From: Campanula takesimana
Lineage: Eukaryota; Streptophyta; Magnoliopsida; Asterales; Campanulaceae
DNA: 64,000 bases
Direction: 5' to 3'
Assembly: GCA_026119855.1 (NCBI GenBank)
Contig: JAOWBW010000486.1
Coordinates: 744,001-808,000 of the forward strand
The position numbers and the translations under genes were made by a program. Below the pieces are notes generated by a model, which made no database searches, was not told where the DNA came from, and was given only the letters and a program-made list of their open reading frames with translations. This document shows positions 45,900 to 55,540 of the stretch, one piece after another; positions within the stretch are counted from its first letter, which is position 1; every line of letters starts with the position of its first letter.

Positions 45900-47480
45900 C
45901 TTCCCTGACACTTTGTTTATAAACCCGCACTCTCGGTCTCCACAAAATTGTAAAAACATCCTCGATCCATCTGAGACCCACTCCGTGATTCTTGAGTTGA
46001 CTCGGTCCTTTACCCTATCTCCTACACTTTAGGGAACCCCTAGGCCTAAACCCTCAACTCTCTACGTCCCAATCTGACTTGATTCAAAACCTTAGGTCCC
46101 GCACCTACCCGGTCAGTCTTACATAGGTTACACCATAACCCCTTAGCTCGACCCTCCACAAGTTAGTAGCGTGACTCCTAAAGCCTTAAACCAGTCTACC
46201 GAATCCAAATCCTTAGAATGACCCATTAGGTCCCGAACCTACCGGTCTCGAGTCTACCTGATCTCTTAGATCCCAAACCTACCAATATATATTCATCCAT
46301 ACCATGTCTAAAACCATGGCTCTCTTATCCTCTTAGGTCCAACCTCTTAGGCCTACATAGTCTAACCTGTGGAGCAATCCCTGAGATCCCATGACCATTC
46401 GAGTCTACCAAACACCTACCTTTTAGGTCTCTAGAATATCTGATCCATACCTTAGGCCTCAACCCCTAAACCTTTAGGTCACAAGACTTTCTACCCTTTA
46501 GGTCTCTCACCTTACATCTCCACCCTTTGGACTCTTTAATTCCCAAGCCTGCTCGGTCCAACCAAAACAATGCCATCTACGCCTACCGTCATACCCAAGC
46601 CATGGCCCTGCCACTCTTAAACCTAGTGTCACTCCTTAGCTTCAAAGACTTCCTAGTCTGACCTTCAACCACTTAGGTCTCTAACCTACTTAATCCGAGC
46701 CGAGTCCAAACCTCGCCACCTACAAGGTCCACCCTTGAACTCTATGGATCTCAAACCTTTCTTCCCCACAAGTCCAAACCTCAAACGTGCTCGAACGCAT
46801 AGGACCTCCCGCGTACCGTGATATGCCATAAAGATATCAAAACCCGTCCAGTCAAAAATCGTGCGCTTAACACCTTTGGTCCCATACCAAACCCACCTCC
46901 GCAATCGCCGAACGAGCTTGGTCACGCGCAATGACCTCTGAGACAAACTTAGGACCTAAGCATACCCACTCCAACTTAGGTACCTATTGTACTCAAGCAA
47001 AGTCTTGGACACTCAATCCCTTTACCTAAAGCGCCAACATGGTCATATATCCAAAACTATTTCCCGCACCTATGGTTCGCACCTAGCCTAAACTTTCAAA
47101 CACTCTAGGATCCAAGCCCGACATGCGTATTAGGTACTAGGATCATCCAATCCCAATCCGTTGCTCCTTGGCCGACCTCAAGCCTGCTTGGTCCTAACCC
47201 ATAACGCGGTTTCTCCAGGACAAAAGACTTACCCGCTTGAAAGCCTTATGTCCCAACGCTACACTGCCTAGCCTTCGATCTCCTAGATCTTACGCCTACC
47301 ATTCCATTAGGCCCCGGTCTCCTTAACACATGTCTGAGTCTTACCCTAGCTAAACCCTAGCACTCTAGCCTAGGTCTAACCTATCGAGCCTATCCAGCCA
47401 TGAGGTATCAAGCTCACCTGCCCCAAACCGCAACACTCTTAGACCTCAAACTTGCTCGGTCTAAACCAAGACAAACCTTC
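45900..47480 (+). other. X2 C-rich non-coding stretch
   Basis: Scattered CTTAGGTC, CCTAGG and GGTCC words suggest a decayed ancestor of the neighbouring arrays. No coding region is supported. The antisense gene that X1 carries at the matching place is not seen. Confidence 0.4.
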
Positions 47481-47489
47481 AAATGCTTT

Positions 47490-48980
47490 CGGTCTCCAAA
47501 CCCTAGCCTTAAGCCTAAGTAGTCACATTCTCTCCAAACCCTAGCCTCAAGCCTAGGTAGTCACCTTCTATTCAAAGCCTAGCCTTAAACCTAGGTAATC
47601 GCATTCCCTCTAAACCCTAGTCCCAAACCTAGGTAATCACCTTCTCTCTAAACCCTAGCCTCAAGCCTAGGTAGTCACCTTCTATCCGAAGCCTAGCCTT
47701 AAACCTAGGTAATCACATTCTCCCAACCTAGCCTCGAGCCTAGGTGGCCACATCCTCTACAAACCCTAGCCTCAAGCCTAGGTAATCACATCTTCCCAAA
47801 CCCTAGCCTCAAGCCTAGGTAATCACATCTTCCCAAACCCTAGCCTCAAGCCTAGGTAATCACAGCTTCCCAAACCCTAGCCTCAAGCCTAGGTAGTCAC
47901 ATTCTCTCCAAACCCTAGCCCCAAGCCTAGGTAATTACATCCTTCCAAACCCTAGCCTAAAGCCTAGGAAGTTACATCCTTCTTAAACCCTAGCCTTGAT
48001 CCTAGGTAGCCACATCCTTCCTAAACCCTACCCTCGAGCCTAGGTAGTCACATTCCCTCCAAACTCTAGCCTCAAGCCTAGGTAGTCGATATTCTTTCCA
48101 AACCCTAGCCTTAAACCTAGGAAGTCGCGTTCTCCCCAAACCCTAGCCTCAAGCCTAAGTAGTCACACATCCTTAAGCCTAGGAAACCGCAACATCCTCT
48201 TTAACCCTAGCCCAAGTTCTAGGGAATTTCCAAAGCCCCGCATGCAACATCATTTCCAAATTCCTGAAACCCTAGTCTTGAAACCTAGGAAATTTACAAT
48301 CTCAATCCCCCATCTTATTGAACCCTAGTCTTACGCCTAGGATATGATGCCCTAGCGTCGAGCTTAGGATTCAGCAATCTCTCCAAACCCTAGCCTCGAG
48401 CCTAGGTAGTCGCATTCTCTCCAAACCCTAGCCTCAAGCCTAAGAAGCCGTATTCACTCTAAACCCTAGCCTCGAGCCAAGGTAGTCCCATTATCTCCAA
48501 ACCTTAGCCTCAAGCCTAGGTAGTCGCATTCGCTCTAAACCCTAGCCTCGAGCCTAGGTAGTCGCACTCTTTCTAAACCCTAGCCGCGGGCCTAGGAGAC
48601 CATATCCTCACTCAACCCTAGCGACGAGCTTAGGATCCAACATTCCCTTCAAACCCTAGTCCTAGACCTAGGAAATTCCTTCACCTTAGTCTCAAAGTAT
48701 AGGGAGCTTACAATCCTTAACCTTAAAACCTAGCCTAAAGCCTAGGTTACCACGAACATTTCCAAGCCATAGTCACCAATCCCAGAAAATGGTGAACCCT
48801 AACATCAAGCTTAGTAAACCCTCCACAAAATCAATCCCTCTTTCCAGTGGTCCCTAGTCTCAAGCCTAGGAAGTCACAACCTTTCTAACTCCCAGACTTA
48901 TCTCTAAAATCCAACGCCTTTGCAACCTATGAGCCTACCACAACTCTAAGCCCTAGCCTCGAAGCCTAGGATATTTCTAA
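47490..48980 (+). repeat. AAACCCTAGCCTCAAGCCTAGG array, about 37-bp period
   Basis: Roughly 35 units reading AACCCTAGCCTCAAGCCTAG, G, T, A, then about 15 variable bases. Each unit has CCTAG and CTAGG around a loop that varies (CCTCAAGC, CCTTAAAC, TCCCAAAC, CCTCGAGC). Confidence 0.9.
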
Positions 48981-49319
48981 AACCCTAGTCCCAAATTTGC
49001 GGTCCTTAACGCCAATTTTCCTGAACACTTCTAAACCCTAATCTTTAGGTCCTCATTCCTCAAAAGCCTTAGGTCCTACCCTAAGCAACCAACCAAAAGG
49101 TTCCTTACCTAATGCCTTGGCTTGTAGGTCTTATGCATTCCCTCCTAATTTAAGACAAGTGGAGCCCAAACACTATGCTCTCCATGATTATCCTTCATAA
49201 CAATCCGTCATCTTCGCCACTCATGATAAGTTCGCCAGCTTTATGACTCTGCAAGGGTCTATTGTCCTTTAGAACATCATTTGGTTTTAAAAAGCCTAAA
49301 AAAAATCTCTAAATTATCC

Positions 49320-49770
49320 TTTGTTTAAAAACTATCGTGGTGACCGGGAGTTATCCCTACTACACGAATGTTTCATCTCTTTAAAAACTATCGTGGTGAC
49401 CGGGAGTTATCCCTACTGCACGAATGTTTCACCCCTTTAAAAACTATCGTGGTGACCGGGAGTTATCCCTACTGCACGAATGTTTCATCTCTTTAAAAAC
49501 TATCGTGGTGACCGGGAGTTATCCCTACTGCACGAATGTTTCATCTCTTTAAAAACTATCGTGGTGACCGGGAGTTATCCCTACTGCACGAATGTTTCAT
49601 CTCTTTAAAAACTATCGTGGTGACTGGGAGTTATCCCTACTGCACGACTGTTTCATCTCTTTAAAAACTATCGTGGTGACCGGGAATTATCCCTACTGCA
49701 CGAATGTTTCATCTCTATAAAAACTATCGTGGTGACTAGGAGTTATCCCTACTGCACGTACGTTTGTTAT
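49320..49770 (+). repeat. 56-bp tandem array, 8 units
   Basis: Units read TTTAAAAACTATCGTGGTGA, CCGGGAGTTATCCCTACTGC, ACGAATGTTTCATCTC. GGGA-GTTA-TCCC forms in each. The next diverged unit (49775-49815) has GAGA-GTTG-TCTC, a compensated change. Confidence 0.95.
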
Positions 49771-50400
49771 TGCTTTGTTATATTATCGCGATGACCGAGA
49801 GTTGTCTCTACTTCGCGTACGTTCTGTTGCAATTTGCAGAGGCCCGTCTACCTCTATATTACGTAATATCCAGCACTTGTTATTTTATAAATTGCGATTG
49901 ACAGAGGCCCGTCTATCTTTATATCGCATAAGCTCCGGCTATTACCATTTTACCATATTGGGATTATTTAGACCCCGCCGTCTATATGTCTCGCACCATT
50001 GTCACCCTTACCTTCTTTCCCCAATATTTGTTAGTTCGATCGTGATTGGCAGAGACCCGTCCGTCTCTAATTGCGAGAGTTCCAGCATTTATTATTTTAG
50101 CCCATCTTGAGATTATTTAGACGCCGTAGTCTTTATGTCTTGCACCATTATCACCCCTACCTTCTTTCCCCAATATTTGCTTAGGATTCGTATGATTGCA
50201 GAGACCCGTCCGCCTCTATGTCATGCGCATCCTAGATCGATCGTAATTGGCAGAGGCCCGTTCGTCTCTAATTGCGAGAGATCCAGCATCTATTATTTTA
50301 GTGCGATCGGCAGGAACCCGTCCGTTTCTGATTGCGTTTACCCCGGCAGTTACCATTTCCACCTTGAGGCCATTTAGACGCCGTAGTCTTTATGTCTCGC
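49771..50400 (+). repeat. Degenerate array of about 100-170-bp units with CAGAGACCCGTCCGTCTCT hairpins
   Basis: Six hairpins occur near 49837, 49899, 50050, 50200, 50250 and 50310: AGAGG/CCTCT, AGAGG/TCTTT, AGAGAC/GTCTCT, AGAGAC/GCCTCT (one mismatch), AGAGGC/GTCTCT and AGGAAC/GTTTCT around a CCGTCC-type loop. Spacer text (TTCTTTCCCCAATATTTG) repeats at about 170 bp. Confidence 0.75.
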
Positions 50401-50404
50401 CCCG

Positions 50405-50570
50405 TTTCCCTTACGAATGTTCAGTCTTCATACAGGATAGTATCCGTAGGATTGTTATCCCCAGCAGAAGCCTGATGTCCCATTTCCCTTACGAATGTTC
50501 AGTCTTCATACAGGATAGTGTCCGTAGGATTGTTATCCCCAGCAGGAGTCTGATGTCTCGTTTCTTTCTT
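50405..50570 (+). repeat. Two units of the ACGAATGTTCAGTCTTCATA repeat
   Basis: 75-85-bp units shared with X1 7110-7470; TCC-GTA-GGA hairpin in both. Confidence 0.9.
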
Positions 50571-50591
50571 CCTTCTTTCCCCAGTACATCC

Positions 50592-50645
50592 GAACTACGA
50601 CCGGCTTGATTCCTCCGAGGATACGTAGGAAGCCTGAAAAGGTTC
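50592..50645 (+). other. Motif A-like, diverged copy 10
   Basis: CTACG/CGTAG is kept, inner hairpin TCCTC-C-GAGGA. GGCTT can pair with AAGCC just after CGTAGG. Confidence 0.4.
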
Positions 50646-50763
50646 ACCCACCCGACCAACGTGGTCATCTCTCATCCCCAGCAGTTGCATTTTCCTCGAT
50701 GGATGAATTTTCCCGCAGATCAGATTTCTCCCCATCTGAGGACAATCATTCTCAATTCAGATG

Positions 50764-50820
50764 TGAACTACGTTTGGCTTGATTCCCCCGTGGATACGTA
50801 GGTCGCCGGCCAAGGTTCAG
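50764..50820 (+). other. Motif A-like, diverged copy 11
   Basis: CTACG/CGTAG is kept. TTGGC can pair with GCCAA downstream of the second strand. Confidence 0.4.
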
Positions 50821-50908
50821 TCGTTCGCTTACCTTTCATCTGTTTTGAAACTCATGTTTCAGAACGGTTCCTATTTTTATCGTCGACCCCACCTTTCCTT
50901 GCAAGAAG

Positions 50909-50925
50909 CGTCGCCGAGGGGCTAC
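50909..50925 (+). other. Polypurine tract of X2
   Basis: CGCCGAGGGGCTAC just before the 3' LTR, the same as in X1. Confidence 0.6.
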
Positions 50926-52017
50926 TGTTAGTACCCGATCCTGAAAATGAGTTTATTAGGGTTTTCCCAAATTACGAGGACTTCATCGTAATTAAAAAAC
51001 CTTACAAAGACTTGTCCCGGATTCCCAAAAATAGCTCAATGTTCTAGAAAACATTAAATATGGACATTTAGGGTTGCCTTGTATGAACAGTAAAACCCTA
51101 GCTTGAATTTCACGTCAGCGTGCAACGATGGCCACGCGGCCACTTTCGTACCTAGCCATCTTGGCCACGCGGCCAACCTCGCTCCTTCAGATCTCAGCCG
51201 TTGGATCTCCCCCTTTGTTTACTATATAAACCAATCTCAGCCTATTGGTTTAGGAGGGGAATTTTAGAGCTTCCAAGTGACGATTTTGCTCCCAAATCAA
51301 GTCATTCAAGCCTCCAAGAACACTCTCAAGAATCCCAAGAAGATCCAAGGTTATTTCTTGTCAACAAAGGTAAGGTTTCTAACTTTTTCTTCATATTCTT
51401 GCCATATTATTAATTTAGATCCATAATATTCATATTCTTAATATGTTTATTCATGTGTTCTTCATAATATTCATGTTCCTAACATCTTTATTCATATTTT
51501 CTTCATGACATTCATGTGTTCATAATATGTTCTTCACATGTTCATCATGTTCTTAGATTAAAACCTTATTTATGCTATATTTAGGGTTGCGATCTTCATG
51601 TTAACATGTTATTTCATAGCCGATGATGATCTAGGGTTCATCAACCCAAGGATGATCTAGGAACTACTTCTAAACCCTAATCTTTAGGTAATTCCCCCCT
51701 CATTATGCATGATCCCGATTCTTCTGCCTATTCTAAATTCTTTTCGAACTACGCTGACTTGAGCTTCTCACATTGAGAGGAACGTAGGCAATCTTCGGAT
51801 CCGGTCTCAATCACTAACACACTACATACACCGCATTATGATAGAAAGACCGGTCAATTCGGGCAATAGGAGTGATAACGTTCAATATTCTTCTCTTGTT
51901 GTAATTTGACCCCCGAACCCATTAATAAGATTTTCTCAATGTTTTGGCTATAATTAAAACGGGGTGGAGACTCTCATAATTTTAATGTTGCAATGAATAT
52001 CCCAAATTCAAACACGT
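50926..52017 (+). repeat. 3' LTR of X2, last bases cut by Z
   Basis: TGTTAGTACCCGATCC to AAACACGT. The 5' LTR continues from this point for about 9 more bases (CGTATTCACA), which here are displaced by Z. Confidence 0.92.
51746..51808 (+). other. Structured motif A, copy 8
   Basis: As copy 5, but helix 2 is GACT/GGTC, keeping a G-U pair. Confidence 0.6.
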
Positions 52018-52939
52018 TGTGAGAGCCCGCGCCCGAGATGATCGGATCACCGCGAAATGACCGCCCGTGAAAGCGGTTCCCGCCCGTCTCGTGCTGATGC
52101 GCTTTTGGAAATGCGCTCGATTCTCACACAATGGTTTCCTCTTGATGCTGTGATTTGATTGCAAGAGTCGCCACCTCATTTTGATTTTAGGAAAAATGAA
52201 GAAAAAAACTTTTTTGAGAAAATGGGTTCGGGGGGGCTAAGCTTGGTCCAAAAAGTCTACAAAAACTCCCTTGTGATCCCTAGTATTCAGGGATTAACCC
52301 CCAATTTTTAGTTTTGGAATCGGATTGATTTTAGGACAGGTACGACGGCTCGGGGACGGAAAGTGTCACCGAAATCAACAAAAGCACCGTCGAGGATATT
52401 TATTATTATTTGTGGGATTTGTCTCCCCTATTTTTTGTATATGTGTAATTGTGTAATCTCCCCTCCCGTGGATGTATTATTGCTTGATATGATCAAAACC
52501 ATTCTTGAAAACCAATCGGGGAATCCACTCAAACCGAGTTCCCGATTGTGAATAAAAATGAAACTTCCTAGAATAGGAAGACCTCCATATATATTTCATC
52601 ACCATTTTTTGGTAGGGCATAAAATCCAAATTAAAAGGCATAAAATTGAATATAAGTGGCACGCATATAGAGACCATCACGGGCGAGAAGAGTGCCTAAC
52701 CCCTTCTCTTCTCGTAACTTAGCCCCCGAACCCATTTTCTCAAAAAAGGTTTTTTCTTCATTTTTCCTAAAATCAAAATGAGGTGGCGACTCTTGCAATC
52801 AAATCACAGCATCAAGAGGAAACCATTGTGTGAGAACCGAGCGCATTTCCAAAAGCGCATCAGCACGAGACGGGCGCGAACCGCTTTCACGGGCGGTCAT
52901 TTCGCGGTGATCCGATCATCTCGGGCGCGGGCTCTCACA
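52018..52939 (+). repeat. LTR of Z with about 222-bp terminal inverted repeats
   Basis: It starts TGTGAGAGCCCGCGCCC and ends GGGCGCGGGCTCTCACA. The first about 223 bp (to about 52241) are an inverted copy of the last about 222 bp (from about 52718), including GAGTCGCCACCTC and GGTTCGGGGG. The right arm is a normal Tat LTR 3' end, so the left arm is the odd one. The middle (52242-52717) is A+T-rich. Confidence 0.75.
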
Positions 52940-52940
52940 G

Positions 52941-52958
52941 TGGCGACTCTGCTGGGGA
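52941..52958 (+). other. Primer-binding site of Z
   Basis: TGGCGACTCTGCTGGGGA, one base after the LTR. The next bases already read as inverted pol. Confidence 0.8.
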
Positions 52959-55540
52959 TTTCAAGCTCAATATCCAGGCAGTAGGCTGGGATTGATCTCT
53001 TACTAACCACAAACGGCTTTACCATAACATCTGCAGGGAATTCCATGATGGAGGCTAGGGTAGCCAATGCATCTGCGAATCTGTTTCGGTCCCTTGGGAG
53101 ATAATGGAATGAGATATCTGAGAAGCGTTCTGTGAGCGCTACCAGTCGAATATGATACTGCTGTAGTCTTGGATCCAGGATTTTCCATTTTCCCTCGACC
53201 TGATTGATGATCAAGGCGGAGTCCCCGAACACTTCAATTTCTTTGACCCCTCGATTTAATGCTTCTCCCAGGCCGGCGATGCAAGCCTCATACTCTGCTG
53301 TGTTATTCGAACAGTCGAAGTCTAACCGGATAGCAATGGGCGTGTGCGCATCACTTGGATCAATGAGCAAGATTCCAATTCCGAAACCTCTCTTGTTGGC
53401 AGCCCCATCAAAGAAGAGTTGCCACTTATTCTCCGAACAATCAACAGTGTAGATCCCTTCATCGGGAAACTGAGCTTCTGGTCCGGGCTCAAGATCAAGA
53501 GCCAAATCTGCAAGCTGGTCTGCTATCACCCTTCCTTTAATGGACTTAGGCGTTGCGTAAGTCATATCAAACTCGCTTAAGAGAAAAGCCCACTTGGCCA
53601 CTCGATTGGACATGGTTGGCCTTTCGAGGATGTACTTCACTGGATCCATTCGGGATATAATCTGGACAGGTAAGGATTGCAGATAAATTTTTAATCGCTG
53701 CGAGACCCAAACCAAACCGGTACATGCCTTTTCCAACGCTGAGTAGTTCAATTCACTCCCTTGTAGCTTTCTGCTAACAAAGTAGATGGCACTTTCCACC
53801 CAGGAGTCCTTTTTTTCTTGTGCAAGCATTGCTCCTACTGCAGTATCAGTAACTGTTAGGTACAGTCGTAAGGGTTTGTATGAATGAGGTGCCGCCAAGA
53901 CCGGTGGGCTTGTCAAGTATTCTTTGACCTTTTCAAAAGCAATCTGGCATTCTTCATCCCATGATCGATCGGTGTCCTTTTTTAGGAGCTTAAAAAGCGG
54001 TTCACACATCATGGTTAACTGCCGTATGAATCTGCTAATGTATTGAATCCTTCCCAAGAAACCTTTCACCTCTTTTTGAGTTCGAGGTTGAGGCATTTCT
54101 GTGATGGCCTTTATTTTGTCGGGGTCGACTTCAATCCCTTTTTCAGTTACCAAGAAACCTAAGACTTTGCCTCGGACAGTACCGAATGTGCATTTAGCAG
54201 GATTCAATTTCATGTGGTACTTTCGCAACCTTTCGAAGAACTTTCTGAGGTCAATCAGATGCTGAGCGCCTTCTTCAACTGAGTGCACAATCATGTCATC
54301 CACGTAGATTTCAAGCTCTTTGTGGATCATGTCATGAAAAAGGGTCGTACCACCTCTTTAATAAGTGGTTCTGGAATTTTTAAGACCGAAAGGCATCACA
54401 GTATAGCAGAACGTCCCCCACGGGGTGATGAAGGAAGTTTTCTCTTGATCTTCTACTGCCATCTTAATTTGGTTATAACCCGCCATTCCATCAACGAACG
54501 ACTTCACTTTGTGCATTGCAACCGAGTCCACCAAAATGTCAATATTTGGTAATGGGAAATCATCCTTCGGGCAAGCCTTGTTGAGGTCTCTGAAATCAAC
54601 ACATATCCGGACTTTGCCGTTCGCCTTTTCAACTGTGACCATATTGGACAACCATTGGGGATACTCCACAACTCGGATGAAGCCTACTTGTAGCAGCCTC
54701 TCGATCTCCTCTTTAACCTGAAGGGCCCACTGCGGCTTGATTCTGCGTAGTTTCTGCTTGACCGGTTTGGCGTCAGGAAAGGTAGGAATTCGGTGTTCCA
54801 CGATCGTCGGATCTAACCCTGGCATGTCTTCATACGACCAGGCAAACACATCAACAAATTCTTTGAGTAAACTGATCAGCTGTTCCCTGTCAGCCCCTTG
54901 CGTGAAGCTCCCGATCTTCATTTCTTTGACTTCTTCATTCAGCCCCAGATTGATGGTAGACAGATTTTCCCCACAGGCTTCTAATTTTCGTTCCTCATGC
55001 TGTTTTGCTAACCTGTTTAACTCGATTAAATAGTCTTTTTCATCTTGACTTATGTTTTTTAAAGATTCATGATTAACTTTAGTTGTTGTTAAATTTTCAT
55101 TTGTTAAATCATTTTTTTAAAATATTGGCAACCGAGGAGTAAGCGGAAATAGAGGAAACTTCATTCACAAAAGAGGGGAGTACAAGCTCGGCGACCGCGT
55201 CGAGGTCCTCGACAGTGAGGTCCTCTTCGGGAGTCCCGGAAACAACATTAGATAGCACAAAGGGTTCAAAAGCGGGGGGGCCATCAGGGCGAACATAACC
55301 AAACTGCTCTACCAGAGTGTCAGTAGTAGCGAGCGGGCCAGTGGTTCTGGACCAGTTATTAAGTGGTGCCACTGTCGGCTTGAGGTGCTTCACCGGGTCA
55401 TAAGCTTCACCATTACCATTTTCGATCATAACCACATATCCGTCTTCAATACCAATTCCTTCAAACAACCCGAAGACATCATCTTCTTCATCAACATTCC
55501 ACGGAATAATCGGGTCCAGTTGCTTATAGGAACTGCCCAC
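52959..55540 (-). pseudogene. Tat pol of Z (pre-RT, RT, two RNase H domains), inverted
   Basis: On the minus strand: an acidic pre-RT part from 55540 to 55109 (PLNNWSRTTGPLATTDTL) ending at an A-run frameshift; RT N-half from 54921 (VFAWSYEDMPGLD, KANGKVRICVDFRDLNKA, MPFGLKN) to TAA at 54358-54360; then in the same frame HDMIHKELEIYVDDMIVH, connection, RNase H (ALEKACTGLVW), and the second RNase H FFDGAANKRGFGIG with NNTAEYEACI and DSALIINQ to PAYCLDIELE. Dual RNase H marks the Tat clade. TAA stands where Gln is expected (CAA). Coding stops at the PBS; integrase is missing. Confidence 0.88.

Larger units (their letters stand above)
22099..52017 (+). mobile_element. X2: non-autonomous Tat-related LTR element with nested insertions
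   Basis: It has paired LTRs (22099-23217 and 50926-52017), a PBS after the first and a PPT before the second. Removing the Tekay insertion leaves about 12.2 kb. The only coding remnant is the gag-like pseudogene at 43138-43792; no pol motif is present. The rest is leader and tandem arrays. The element sits in a Y LTR (left flank GGGGG). The right end of its 3' LTR is cut by Z, so the right TSD is not visible. Confidence 0.85.
52018..55540. mobile_element. Z: Tat-clade element with LTR-PBS joined to inverted pol
   Basis: A plus-strand LTR (52018-52939) and PBS (52941-52958) are followed directly by pol in the minus orientation up to Copia-2 at 55541. In a normal element gag would follow. The element sits in the 3' LTR of X2. 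Its right half lies beyond Copia-2, outside the window. Confidence 0.75.

Noticed and set aside
47490..48980. AAACCCTAG repeats as interstitial telomere
   Set aside because: Only one telomere-like heptamer occurs per 37-bp unit. There is no (AAACCCT)n run.
49320..49770. Regular repeats resembling a CRISPR array
   Set aside because: Units are directly tandem with no unique spacers, and the genome is a plant nuclear one.
55105..55135. Programmed frameshift at the A7 run in Z pol
   Set aside because: The change needed is +1 (or -2), not the usual -1 at such a run, and the element has other lesions. A simple indel is more likely.
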